Under the pieces are notes generated by a model. It made no database searches. It was not told the DNA's origin and saw only the letters and a program-made list of their open reading frames with translations. A stretch of 64,000 bases of DNA from Planctomycetota bacterium (lineage in GTDB: Bacteria; Planctomycetota; SZUA-567; H5-PLA8), in NCBI GenBank assembly GCA_023150555.1, contig JAKLKQ010000002.1:1-64000 (forward strand), in the 5' to 3' direction. How positions within the stretch are numbered: the stretch's first letter is position 1; each line of letters starts with the position of its first letter. The position numbers were made by a program, and so were the translations under genes. Below are positions 23,677 to 32,083 of the stretch, piece after piece.

Positions 23677-25977
23677 ATGGAGCGCGTAGTCGGTATCGAG
23701 ATGGGGACCAACGCCCTTCGCGGCGTGGTGCTCGAGAACCGCAAGGGCAAGCTCGTCCTCGCCTCCGCCGGCACGACGCCGCTGGGCGACCTGGCCTCCA
23801 TCGAAGACGCCAACACCCGCCGCCTGGCCATCGATGCGAAACTGAAGGAGCTCGTCCAGGGCGCGCGCCTGCATGCGCCCGTGCGCTGCGTGGGCGTCGG
23901 CGGCACGGCCACGGCGCTGCGTTACCTGCTGGTTCCGCCGGTGCCGGCCTGGCGCCTGGAGATGCTGGCAAAATACGAAGTCGAGGAAAAGGCCGAGAAC
24001 CAGCAGGCCTCCGCCTTCGACTACCGCATCCTCGATACGCCCGACGTCGGCGGCCAGTACACCGTCCTGATCGGCAGTTGCAGCGAACGCCAGGCCGAGC
24101 AGGCCATCGAACAGGCCAAGCAGGCCAAACTCGGCGAGGTCGAACTCGACCTGGTTGCCCTGGCGCTCTACAACGCCTACTACCACGGGCACGGGTTCGA
24201 ACACGACAAGACCGACCTGATCGTGAACATCGGCGTCGATGAAGTCATCGTCCTGGTCGTGCGCAACGGAGCGCTTTTCCAGGCCCGCGTCGTACCCGGC
24301 GGCGGCAAGAAATTCACCGAGGTTCTCTCGCAGGAACTGCTCCTGCCTATGGAGGAGGCCGAGGAACTCAAGAAGGCCGACGCGCAGATCCTCTTCGACC
24401 TGCCCGTCGCCGGCGCCGGCAGCCTGCGTTCCGCGCGATCCACGCTCAAGACGCGGCTCAGTCCCTCCCTGCGCCGCAGCCTGCTGCGTCCGGGCGAACG
24501 CCCGCCGGGCGTCGTCCAGGCAAATGCCGGCACCGACGCGAATGCCGCGCCCGACGAGCCCTCCCCCGGCCTGACCGACGACCTGGTCGCCAGCGAAGAC
24601 GAAGCGGCCGAAGCCGCCGACACCGAAGCCGTAATGGCGCCGACCGTCGAACTCAAACGCAGCGAAGTCCGCGAGGCGCTCTCGAAGCCGCCCGCAGAAG
24701 GCGAGGCCGCCGCACAGGTGACCGAGGATGACCGCGCGGAGCGCCGCCGCCGGCAGGTTTCCGCGGCCCTGGTGCGCGAAGCCGCCGCCCTGTGCACCCA
24801 GGTCGAAAACGCCTTCATGGCCTGCAAGCAGCACTACAAGCTGCGCGACCTGAAGGTCGACAACGTGTACCTCTGCGGCGGCGGCAGCCGCGTGAAGGGG
24901 CTGGACGAGTTCATCGGGCGCCGCATGCGCGTGCCGGTGAAGCCGCTGGAAGTCTTCCGCAACATCGACATGTCGAAGCTTCCGCCCGAGGCCGCCACGG
25001 CGCTGAAGGCCGAGCAGGACACCATGGCGGTGTCCGTGGGCCTGGCGCTCTCGCGGCTGTGCAAGGGCGCCTTCAGCTTCCTGCTGTGGCCGAACGCGCT
25101 GAAGGAAGCCAAGGAGTTCCAGGCGCGCGGGGCCTTTCTGTACTACGCCGCCGCGGTGCTGCTGGGCGCGCTGGCGCTGCTGTGGCTGACCCCGTGGCAG
25201 AACACGGAAGTCCTGAGCGCCAACCAGGCGAAGGCCAAGGAAGCGGTAAAGAACGCCAAAGTCGAGGCCGCCGACCTGCGTTCTCTGGAAGAGCGCGAAG
25301 AGGAACTGCGCCGCCGCCTGGACCGCATCGAGAAGAATGCCAACTCCGGCCACGCCTTCCTGCGCATCCTCTCGGAACTGAAGATGAGCAGCCGGCTCCC
25401 CGTGAACTTCTACCTCACCAGCATTTCGACCAACATGCCGCAGGTGGTAGGCAACGAGGACAGCGAAGAATCCGCCGGGCCCCTGGGGCCCAACGGCGGC
25501 GCCGGGGCAGGAAAAGTCATCAAGGCGGCCGACATGGCCAAGGCCGCCGCCGCGAACAGCGCCAAGCCCGGCAACGACGAGGAGGCCAACCAGGAACGCG
25601 TGAAGGTCTACCTGCGCGGTTTCGTGCGCGGCGCCCAGAAGGACGGGCTCCTGAAACAGGTCACCGGCTGGCACGACCCGCCCGTGGTCGGCCTGAAGGA
25701 CCGCCTGGTGCCGAACCCGAAGAACCCGCACGACGAGGCGAACCTCTTCAAGGACATCCGGCTCGTCTGGTTCGACAAGTTCGACCATCCGGTCAGCCGC
25801 TGGCAACTGCAGGAGTTCGTGCTGGAGGCCTTCATCGAGGCCCCGCAGACGCTGGGCGGCGAGGCCGCCCCCGCCGAGAAGGCGAAGGCCAAGACCGATC
25901 CCAAGAAGGCCGCCAAGACCGCGGAGCCCGATAAGGCCGCCGCGGGCGAGGCTAAGACCGGCAAGAAGGCCGGTTGA
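23677..25977 (+). CDS. pilM: PilM-PilN fusion protein of a type IV pilus-like assembly complex
   Basis: 766 residues. Residues 1-430 are an ASKHA (actin-like ATPase) domain of PilM type (VVGIEMGTNALRGVVLE, DLIVNIGVDEVIVLVV, ARVVPGGGKKFTEVL, VYLCGGGSRVKGLDE), interrupted by a disordered insert (about 270-345). A membrane helix at about 487-507 (FLYYAAAVLLGALALLWL) follows, then a coiled coil (about 520-560) and a PilN-like alpha/beta domain (LRILSELKMSSRLPVNFYLTSIS). The C-terminus is Lys/Ala-rich. In most bacteria PilM is cytoplasmic and binds the PilN N-terminus; here the two are one chain. The plain ATG start has no strong ribosome-binding site. Confidence 0.82.
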   Translation: MERVVGIEMGTNALRGVVLENRKGKLVLASAGTTPLGDLASIEDANTRRLAIDAKLKELVQGARLHAPVRCVGVGGTATALRYLLVPPVPAWRLEMLAKYEVEEKAENQQASAFDYRILDTPDVGGQYTVLIGSCSERQAEQAIEQAKQAKLGEVELDLVALALYNAYYHGHGFEHDKTDLIVNIGVDEVIVLVVRNGALFQARVVPGGGKKFTEVLSQELLLPMEEAEELKKADAQILFDLPVAGAGSLRSARSTLKTRLSPSLRRSLLRPGERPPGVVQANAGTDANAAPDEPSPGLTDDLVASEDEAAEAADTEAVMAPTVELKRSEVREALSKPPAEGEAAAQVTEDDRAERRRRQVSAALVREAAALCTQVENAFMACKQHYKLRDLKVDNVYLCGGGSRVKGLDEFIGRRMRVPVKPLEVFRNIDMSKLPPEAATALKAEQDTMAVSVGLALSRLCKGAFSFLLWPNALKEAKEFQARGAFLYYAAAVLLGALALLWLTPWQNTEVLSANQAKAKEAVKNAKVEAADLRSLEEREEELRRRLDRIEKNANSGHAFLRILSELKMSSRLPVNFYLTSISTNMPQVVGNEDSEESAGPLGPNGGAGAGKVIKAADMAKAAAANSAKPGNDEEANQERVKVYLRGFVRGAQKDGLLKQVTGWHDPPVVGLKDRLVPNPKNPHDEANLFKDIRLVWFDKFDHPVSRWQLQEFVLEAFIEAPQTLGGEAAPAEKAKAKTDPKKAAKTAEPDKAAAGEAKTGKKAG

Positions 25978-25993
25978 CGAGGAAGCGCACGCC

Positions 25994-27145
25994 ATGCCGA
26001 TGGACGCGACCGACCAGAAGCTGATCAAGGGCGTGGTGATCTTCGCCCTGCTGGGCGTGGGGATCTATTTCTATCCCTTCGAATCGCCCGTGCCCGGCAT
26101 CCAGAAGGAAATCGAGAACCTGGAAGCCGTGCGCCGGGAGTTGGGCGAGGTCAAGGACGAGTTCGAGAATAAGATCGCGCCGCAGCACCCCGCCGTCTGG
26201 GGCCTGGACGGCGAACTCAAACCCATGCCCGACGACAAGCGCCCCATCTCCGAACAGATCACGATGTTCCAGCGCCGCATCAAGCAGTTGGAGAAGGACA
26301 TCGCGAAGAAGCAGGAAATCAGCCGCATGTCCTTTGCGAAGTGGACTGAGTTGCCCGCCACCTACGAAAAGGTTCCCGGAACCTATTTCGCGAACATCTA
26401 CGCCGACCGCCAGCAAGCCCTGCGCAAAGACTGGCGCACGGCCAATGTAGACGTACTGGACGACCAATTGGGTTTCACGGAATGGACCGGCAACGTAGAT
26501 AAGATCAACACCCCCGAGAAGGCGACCGAACTGCTGCGCAAGCTGTTCATCGTCGAGACCGTGATCAAACTCTGCATCAATGCCAAGGAAGAGCAGACCG
26601 CGATGGAAGTCAGCCAGACCCGAAAGCCCGAAGCCTTCATGCAGATCATCTCGGTGCGCCCGGAGGACAGCGACGCGGTCGGCCCCGTGGCGCTAGTCGA
26701 CAACCCCAAATACGATCCGAAGGAACTGAACCCGAAGTCCGACCGGTTCCAGAAGTACCTGATTAAGACCTGGCGCTCGTTCATCCAGGAATACCCCGTC
26801 GAGATCCAGCTGCGCTGCGACGTCAACAGCTACAAGCGCTTCCTCTACTCGGTGCGCTCCCCTGGGCACTTCCTGGTCATCCGCCGCCTGGAGGTCATCT
26901 CCCCCAGCATCAACGACAGCAACAAGAACAAGGTCGAGTATAATAACATCGCGAAGGCCAAGGGCCTGTCTGCGGCGGTCGCCGAGGTGCCCAAGGAGCA
27001 CATCTGGGTGCGCATGTCGGCCGCGGGCATGGACTTCTTCGATCCGGACGAGAAGAGCAACATCTACGCGACCACAAAGGACGGCAAGGCCGCGTCGAAA
27101 AAGAAGAAGGAGGCGGGCCAGCAGCCCCGGCCCCGGGGGTACTAG
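25994..27145 (+). CDS. PilO-like inner-membrane protein
   Basis: 383 residues: one N-terminal membrane helix (GVVIFALLGVGIYFYP), a coiled coil (about 30-65 and 90-110, QRRIKQLEKDIAKKQ), then a large periplasmic domain with EYPVEIQLRCDVNSYKRFLYSVRSPGHFLVIRRLEV, which fits the ferredoxin-like core of PilO. The architecture, larger than the roughly 200 residues of proteobacterial PilO, resembles the pilus-associated proteins of PVC bacteria (the Amuc_1098-1102 type locus). The Lys-rich C-terminus is probably disordered. It starts 16 bases after the PilM-PilN stop. Confidence 0.7.
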   Translation: MPMDATDQKLIKGVVIFALLGVGIYFYPFESPVPGIQKEIENLEAVRRELGEVKDEFENKIAPQHPAVWGLDGELKPMPDDKRPISEQITMFQRRIKQLEKDIAKKQEISRMSFAKWTELPATYEKVPGTYFANIYADRQQALRKDWRTANVDVLDDQLGFTEWTGNVDKINTPEKATELLRKLFIVETVIKLCINAKEEQTAMEVSQTRKPEAFMQIISVRPEDSDAVGPVALVDNPKYDPKELNPKSDRFQKYLIKTWRSFIQEYPVEIQLRCDVNSYKRFLYSVRSPGHFLVIRRLEVISPSINDSNKNKVEYNNIAKAKGLSAAVAEVPKEHIWVRMSAAGMDFFDPDEKSNIYATTKDGKAASKKKKEAGQQPRPRGY

Positions 27146-27156
27146 CGGAACAGACG

Positions 27157-27996
27157 ATGGCGCGCATCAAGGGACAGGGATTCAACAAGGAGAAGCTCGT
27201 CTTTCTCCTCTGCTCGCTGCTGTTGGCAGTGACCGGGTATCTCTTTGTCACCAGCCGCCCCTACGAACTCAAGAACGACACCGCGCGCGCCAAGGCGCAC
27301 CTGCTCCAGCCGTATAACGTCTCCGACACCTCGCTGAAGGGCACGCCCGACAGCTACATCTACAGCAAGGACCGCGACCGCAAGTCGCCCTTCACGCTCG
27401 ACAAGGACTTCCTCGCCGGCGACGAAACCAAGCCCAAGCCCGAGCCTCCGAAAAACACCCCGCCGCCCCCGCCGCCGCCGCCTCCGCCACCGCCGAAGAA
27501 AGTTGAACCCAAGACACGCGACCCGCTCCTGCCGGTCGAGAAGGAACTCTCCGTCGCCTTCGTCGGCATCATGCGCTCCGGCGACCGCACCTTCGCGCTG
27601 CTGTCCAACAAGGACGGTTCGGGCACCTTCCGCGTCCGCGAAGGCGACACGCTGCAGGGCAGCAACTACAAGATCACCAAGATCGAGAACCAGGCCATCT
27701 ACCTGACCGACGCGGACGGCACCCCCTACGTCCTGCGCGACGGAAAGTTCAGCGACGGTAGCGCTGTCGCCAACGCCCAGCCCAAGAACCAATCCAAGCC
27801 CAAACCGCAGACCCAGCCGCAACCCAAGCAGCAGCCCCAGCCCCTGCCTCAGCCCAACCCCGAAAAGGGACGCACCCGACCCAAGCCCAACCTGGGCAAC
27901 CCCAACGGGAACAAGGCCGAACCCCGCAACAACAAGCCGGGCCGCCAACCCGAGGCCGGCGACGCGGAGGAAGACGACGAAGACCTGGAGTGGTAG
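27157..27996 (+). CDS. PilP/GspC-like inner-membrane protein with polyproline linker
   Basis: 279 residues: membrane helix (about 14-32, LVFLLCSLLLAVTGYLFVTS), a linker containing twelve consecutive prolines (about residue 102-113), then a small beta domain (LSVAFVGIMRSGDRTFALLSN, FRVREGDTLQGSNYKITKI, AIYLTDADGTPYVLRDG) that matches the HR/PilP fold contacting secretin N-domains. The C-terminal 80 residues are a Pro/Gln/Lys/Asn-rich disordered tail ending in acidic residues. Eleven bases separate it from the PilO-like gene. Place in the complex is inferred from order and fold. Confidence 0.72.
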   Translation: MARIKGQGFNKEKLVFLLCSLLLAVTGYLFVTSRPYELKNDTARAKAHLLQPYNVSDTSLKGTPDSYIYSKDRDRKSPFTLDKDFLAGDETKPKPEPPKNTPPPPPPPPPPPPKKVEPKTRDPLLPVEKELSVAFVGIMRSGDRTFALLSNKDGSGTFRVREGDTLQGSNYKITKIENQAIYLTDADGTPYVLRDGKFSDGSAVANAQPKNQSKPKPQTQPQPKQQPQPLPQPNPEKGRTRPKPNLGNPNGNKAEPRNNKPGRQPEAGDAEEDDEDLEW

Positions 27997-28032
27997 CCGG
28001 CCGCCGGCTTCATTTCACTCGCGTCGGAACCG

Positions 28033-28968
28033 GTGGCACCCGCGCGAAAATCGGCTATCTCTGGTGCCGTGATCCCCTATTTGCGGCTTGTGCGCCTGCC
28101 GAATGTCTTCACGGCACTGGCGGATATCGCGGCAGGCGCCACGGTCGTGCGCGCCACGTTTCCCGGCATGCCCACCCAACGCTGGCTCCCGCTCGCCGCC
28201 GCCTCCGGCGCGCTGTACTTGGCGGGAATGGCCTTCAACGACGTCGCCGACCGCGCCGAAGACGCGCGCGTGCGCCCGCAGCGCCCGATCCCGTCGGGCG
28301 CGGTCTCCTTGCGCGGCGCGGTTATTTGCGGCGTGCTGTTGATGCTGGCCGGACTGGGCGCGGCCCTGGCGGTGGACTCGATCGCGCTGGCCTACGCGGG
28401 GATGCTGGCCGCGGCGATCCTGGGCTACGATTTCGCCGCCAAGCACTTCCGCCTCCTGGGTCCCGCCGTGCTGGGCCTGTGCCGCTACCTCAACGTCTCG
28501 ATGGGCATGTCCGCGCATCCAAACTTCGGCGGCAACATGGCGGATCCGGGGTTCTTCTGGACCTTCCATGCGCCGGCGCTCGCCGTTGGCATCTACGCCG
28601 CGGGATTGACGGCCTTCTCCGCGCAGGAAGAATCCGGCAAGCGCCTCGGCGCGATCCTGCTGGGCTGGGCGCTCAGCGGCAGCGGTCTGCTGCTGGCGGG
28701 CCTCAGCGCGCCGAAGCTGTGGATCTGGGCGGCGCTGGCGCCATTGATCGCGGTGCTGGCCTGGGACACGCGGCGTTTGGCGAAGACCGGCACGCCGCTG
28801 GCCGCGCGCACCCTCGTGAAGCACGGCGTGATGGGCATCTGTTTTCTCGACGCCGGCCTGATCCTGGGCTTCGGCGGAAGCAACGACTGGAAGCTCGCGC
28901 TGGGAGTCGCCGCGCTGTTCCTTCCCGGCGCGGTGCTGGCAAAACTGTTGGCGCAAAAGGAGGCCTGA
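28033..28968 (+). CDS. UbiA-family prenyltransferase
   Basis: 311 residues with about eight membrane helices. The family motif NDVADRAEDARVRPQRPIPSG contains the NDxxDxxxD aspartates that bind the prenyl diphosphate through magnesium; a second loop (GYDFAAKHFRLLGP) is less conserved. UbiA enzymes prenylate aromatic or polyol acceptors in the membrane; the acceptor is unknown, and EboC-type relatives are one option. GTG at 28033 is given, GTG at 28069 is an alternative, and neither has a strong ribosome-binding site. The next gene starts two bases after the stop, so the two are probably translated together. Confidence 0.85.
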   Translation: MAPARKSAISGAVIPYLRLVRLPNVFTALADIAAGATVVRATFPGMPTQRWLPLAAASGALYLAGMAFNDVADRAEDARVRPQRPIPSGAVSLRGAVICGVLLMLAGLGAALAVDSIALAYAGMLAAAILGYDFAAKHFRLLGPAVLGLCRYLNVSMGMSAHPNFGGNMADPGFFWTFHAPALAVGIYAAGLTAFSAQEESGKRLGAILLGWALSGSGLLLAGLSAPKLWIWAALAPLIAVLAWDTRRLAKTGTPLAARTLVKHGVMGICFLDAGLILGFGGSNDWKLALGVAALFLPGAVLAKLLAQKEA

Positions 28969-28970
28969 CG

Positions 28971-30026
28971 GTGGAATCCACCCATGCAGCACCCCAAGCA
29001 AGCGACAACGAAGATGTCCCGCCCGGCGGCGCGACCTGGAAGGAAATGCCGGGCATCGCCCTTCGCGGGCTTTGCATGGGCATGGCCGACGTGATTCCCG
29101 GCGTCAGCGGCGGTACGATCGCTTTCATCCTGGGCATCTACACGCGCTGGATGGACGCGATCAAGTCCGTCAACGGCCATGCGGTGAAAACCCTGCTGCG
29201 CCTCCGCATCAAGGACCTCTTCACGATCGTTCACTGGCGCTTCCTGGCCGCGCTTCTGCTTGGCATGGTCTCAGGCATGTTCTTTTGCGTGCGCATCGTT
29301 AAGCTGCCCGAGTTGATGAAGTCGCATCCCGAACCTGTGTATGGCCTGTTCTTCGGACTTATTCTCGGCAGCATTGTATTATTGGCGCGCGACAGCGGCC
29401 GTCCGGGCCTGAGCGGTATCGTCTCGTACCTTGCCGGCGGAGCGCTGTGCTGGGTGGTGGTGTCCGCCGTGCCCGCGGAGACGCCCAATCACCCCGCGTT
29501 TCTCTTCCTTTGCGGCGCGGTGGCCATCTGCGCCATGGTCCTGCCGGGCATTTCGGGAAGCTTCGTGCTCGTGCTGCTTAAGAAGTACGAATACGTGTGG
29601 GGGGCCTTCGGGATCCTGGTCGGCAAGACGCATCCGGAAATCACTTGGCTCCAGGCGCTCACTGAGATCATGCTTCCCTTCGTTTTCGGCATCCTCTTCG
29701 GCCTGGCAATCTTCTCCCGGTTCCTTTCGTGGCTACTTCACCACTACGAAAGACTCACCATCATGGCCATGAACGGCCTGCTGATCGTTTCCCTCTATCC
29801 CATCTTCCCCTTCCAGCACAGCATCTACGAGAAGGTGGCCGGGAGGGATCGCCTAGTGCAGACCAAACCCTTTTGGCCCGATTCCGAGAGCTTTTTCAAC
29901 AATGACGGTGTTCTGAGCGTGGTGCTGCTCGCGGCCGGCTTCGTGGTCGTCCTGGTCATCGACCGGCTCGCGCGGCGCAAGGCAGGGGCCATCGCGGCGC
30001 CCGCACCCTCTGCCGCCGGGCATTGA
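28971..30026 (+). CDS. DUF368 membrane protein (PopT-type polyprenyl-phosphate translocase)
   Basis: 351 residues, about eight to nine membrane helices. Two family signatures related by internal symmetry are present: CMGMADVIPGVSGGTIAFIL near residue 35 and GAVAICAMVLPGISGSFVLV near residue 180. DUF368 proteins such as PopT recycle undecaprenyl phosphate across the cytoplasmic membrane. GTG at 28971 follows AAGGAGG by six bases. The hydrophilic N-terminus (about 25 residues) is cytoplasmic. Pairing with a UbiA-type prenyltransferase suggests shared lipid-carrier metabolism; this is inference. Confidence 0.9.
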   Translation: MESTHAAPQASDNEDVPPGGATWKEMPGIALRGLCMGMADVIPGVSGGTIAFILGIYTRWMDAIKSVNGHAVKTLLRLRIKDLFTIVHWRFLAALLLGMVSGMFFCVRIVKLPELMKSHPEPVYGLFFGLILGSIVLLARDSGRPGLSGIVSYLAGGALCWVVVSAVPAETPNHPAFLFLCGAVAICAMVLPGISGSFVLVLLKKYEYVWGAFGILVGKTHPEITWLQALTEIMLPFVFGILFGLAIFSRFLSWLLHHYERLTIMAMNGLLIVSLYPIFPFQHSIYEKVAGRDRLVQTKPFWPDSESFFNNDGVLSVVLLAAGFVVVLVIDRLARRKAGAIAAPAPSAAGH

Positions 30027-30057
30027 CAAGCGCGATGCGCCTCGCGAGACTTCCGTC

Positions 30058-31017
30058 ATGCGCGTCCTGATCACCGGAACCGAAGGCTTCGCGGGCTCGC
30101 ACCTAGCCGAGCACTGCCTGGCACAGGGCGACGAGGTCTGGGGCACTTGCCAGGCCGGCATCCGCGCGGTGAACGTCGCTCACATCCTCGACCAGCTGAC
30201 AATGCGCGTGGGCGACGTCTCGAACCCCGACTTCGTGAAGGGGATCCTGCGGGAGGCGCGCTTCGACGCGCTCTTTCACCTCGCCGCGGTCTCCTTCGTG
30301 CCGCTGGCCGAGCGGCAGCCGGCGCGCACCTACGAGATCAACTTCCTCGGCGCCGTCCACCTGCTGGACGCCGTGCGCACGCTGCAGCCCGAAGCACGCG
30401 TCGTGCTGGCCAGTTCCGGCGAGATCTATGGAAACGCCCCCGCGAACCAGATGCCGATTCATGAGGACCTGCCCTTTGCCCCCGCCAACATCTTCGCGGC
30501 CGGCAAGGCGGCGATGGAGCTGGCCACGCGGCCGTTCGTCGCCACCTACGGCGTGCACGCGATGCTGGTGCGGCCGTTCAACCACACCGGTCCGCGCCAG
30601 CGCACCGATTTCGTCTGTTCGACGTTCGCCGAGCAGGTCGCGCGCGTGGAGCGCGGCCTGAAGCCCCAGATCTGCGTCGGCGACCTGAGCCCCAAGCGCG
30701 ATTTCTGCGACGTACGCGACGTCGTAAGGGGATACCGCCTACTGGTGCAGCACGGCAGCAAGGGCGAGGCCTACAACCTTTCGTCTGGCAAGAGCGTCTC
30801 CATCCGCTACATCCTCGATACGTTGATGCAGATGGCGCGCGTGAAAGTGGACCTGAAGGAAGACCCGAACCGCATGCGCCAGACGCAGGTGATGGACGTG
30901 TACGGGTCCTACGAGAAAATCAACAAGTGCTGCGGCTGGACGCCGGAGATTCCCCTCGAGAAGACCCTGCGCGATCTGCTCAATTGGCACCGCGACCAGT
31001 TGGCGCGCGTTTCCTGA
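30058..31017 (+). CDS. NAD-dependent epimerase/dehydratase (extended SDR), catalytic Tyr replaced by Phe
   Basis: 319 residues. An extended SDR Rossmann fold opens with ITGTEGFAGSHLAEH, followed by DALFHLAAVS, VVLASSGEIYGNAP (with the catalytic Ser) and RPFNHTGPRQR, as in GDP-mannose dehydratase / GDP-6-deoxy-mannose reductase relatives. The YxxxK motif reads Phe146-A-A-G-Lys150 (TTC codon at 30493), so the proton-transfer Tyr is missing. It may be inactive, non-redox, or use another residue. It lies 31 bases after the DUF368 gene and ends 19 bases before the convergent transporter gene, with no obvious terminator between. Confidence 0.88.
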   Translation: MRVLITGTEGFAGSHLAEHCLAQGDEVWGTCQAGIRAVNVAHILDQLTMRVGDVSNPDFVKGILREARFDALFHLAAVSFVPLAERQPARTYEINFLGAVHLLDAVRTLQPEARVVLASSGEIYGNAPANQMPIHEDLPFAPANIFAAGKAAMELATRPFVATYGVHAMLVRPFNHTGPRQRTDFVCSTFAEQVARVERGLKPQICVGDLSPKRDFCDVRDVVRGYRLLVQHGSKGEAYNLSSGKSVSIRYILDTLMQMARVKVDLKEDPNRMRQTQVMDVYGSYEKINKCCGWTPEIPLEKTLRDLLNWHRDQLARVS

Positions 31018-31036
31018 CCCCTGCAACGACCGTTCG

Positions 31037-32083
31037 TCAGGAAACGCTTCCCGCCTTCTCGTACACCGGCAGGTCCTTCACGTACGGGCAACGCACCAAG
31101 TGGTCGGGCGCGCCCATCTCCTCCAACTCCGGAAGCTTCTGCGAACACTCCGGCCGCGCGATCGGGCAGCGTGGCGCCAACGGGCAGCCCGGCGGCGGAT
31201 GGATTGGCGAAGGCGGTTCGCCGGGCAGCACCTGCCGCGTGCGCTGGGCGCCGGGTTCGCGGATCGGCACCGACGACAGCAGCGCCCGCGTGTACGGATG
31301 CCGAGGGTCGCCGTACAGGTCCTTCGTGGAGCCGGTCTCGACGATGTGCCCCAGGTACATCACCGCCACGCGCGTGCTGATGTGCTCCACCACCGACAGG
31401 TCGTGCGCGATAAAGAGGTACGAGAGGTTTCGCTCGGCCTGCAGGTCCATCAACAGGTTGACGATCTGCGCCTGGACCGAAACGTCCAGCGCGCTGACGG
31501 GCTCGTCGCAGACGATGAAGCTTGGATCGACCGCCAGGGCGCGGGCGATGCCGATGCGCTGGCGCTGCCCGCCGGAGAATTCGTGCGGGTAGCGGTCGAC
31601 CGCCTGCGCCGGCAAGCCCACACGGTCGAGCATGCCCAGCACCTTGCCGCGGCGATCGCCGGCCGAACTCGCAAGGCCGTGCACCGTCAGGCCCTCGCCG
31701 ACGATCTGCTCGACGGTCATGCGCGGGTTCAACGAACTGAAAGGGTCCTGAAAGATGATCTGCATCTTGCGCCGGAACGGCTGCAGCGCGGACTGGGAGA
31801 TGTCCGTGAGTTCGGTCCCTTCGAAACGGACCGTGCCCGCGGTGGGTTCGATCAGCCGAAGAACCGCGCGGCCCGTGGTGGTCTTGCCGCAGCCGGATTC
31901 GCCGACCAGGCCCAGCGTCTCGCCGCGGCGCAGCGAGAAGGAAACGTCGTCGACGGCCTTGACGCGCCCGGCCAGCGCGGCCAGCAGGCCCCGGCGGATG
32001 GAGAAATACTTGCACAGGCCGCGCACTTCCAGCAGCGCGTCGCCGTTTTTCACCGGCGCCGGACCGGGCGTGGTATCGTTCAT
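31037..32083 (-). CDS. oppF: Oligopeptide/dipeptide ABC transporter ATPase, OppF type
   Basis: 348 residues: Walker A GESGCGKTTTGR, Q-loop QDPFSSLNP, signature FSGGQRQRIGIARAL, Walker B FIVCDEPVSALDV and H-loop IAHDLSVVEH. The C-terminal oligopeptide-transporter extension (PGEPPSPIHPPPGCPLAPRCPIARPEC) has cysteines that in relatives can bind an iron-sulfur cluster. It pairs with the OppD-type ATPase encoded just upstream through an ATGA overlap. Last gene of a long minus-strand run. Confidence 0.95.
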   Translation of the reverse strand: MNDTTPGPAPVKNGDALLEVRGLCKYFSIRRGLLAALAGRVKAVDDVSFSLRRGETLGLVGESGCGKTTTGRAVLRLIEPTAGTVRFEGTELTDISQSALQPFRRKMQIIFQDPFSSLNPRMTVEQIVGEGLTVHGLASSAGDRRGKVLGMLDRVGLPAQAVDRYPHEFSGGQRQRIGIARALAVDPSFIVCDEPVSALDVSVQAQIVNLLMDLQAERNLSYLFIAHDLSVVEHISTRVAVMYLGHIVETGSTKDLYGDPRHPYTRALLSSVPIREPGAQRTRQVLPGEPPSPIHPPPGCPLAPRCPIARPECSQKLPELEEMGAPDHLVRCPYVKDLPVYEKAGSVS

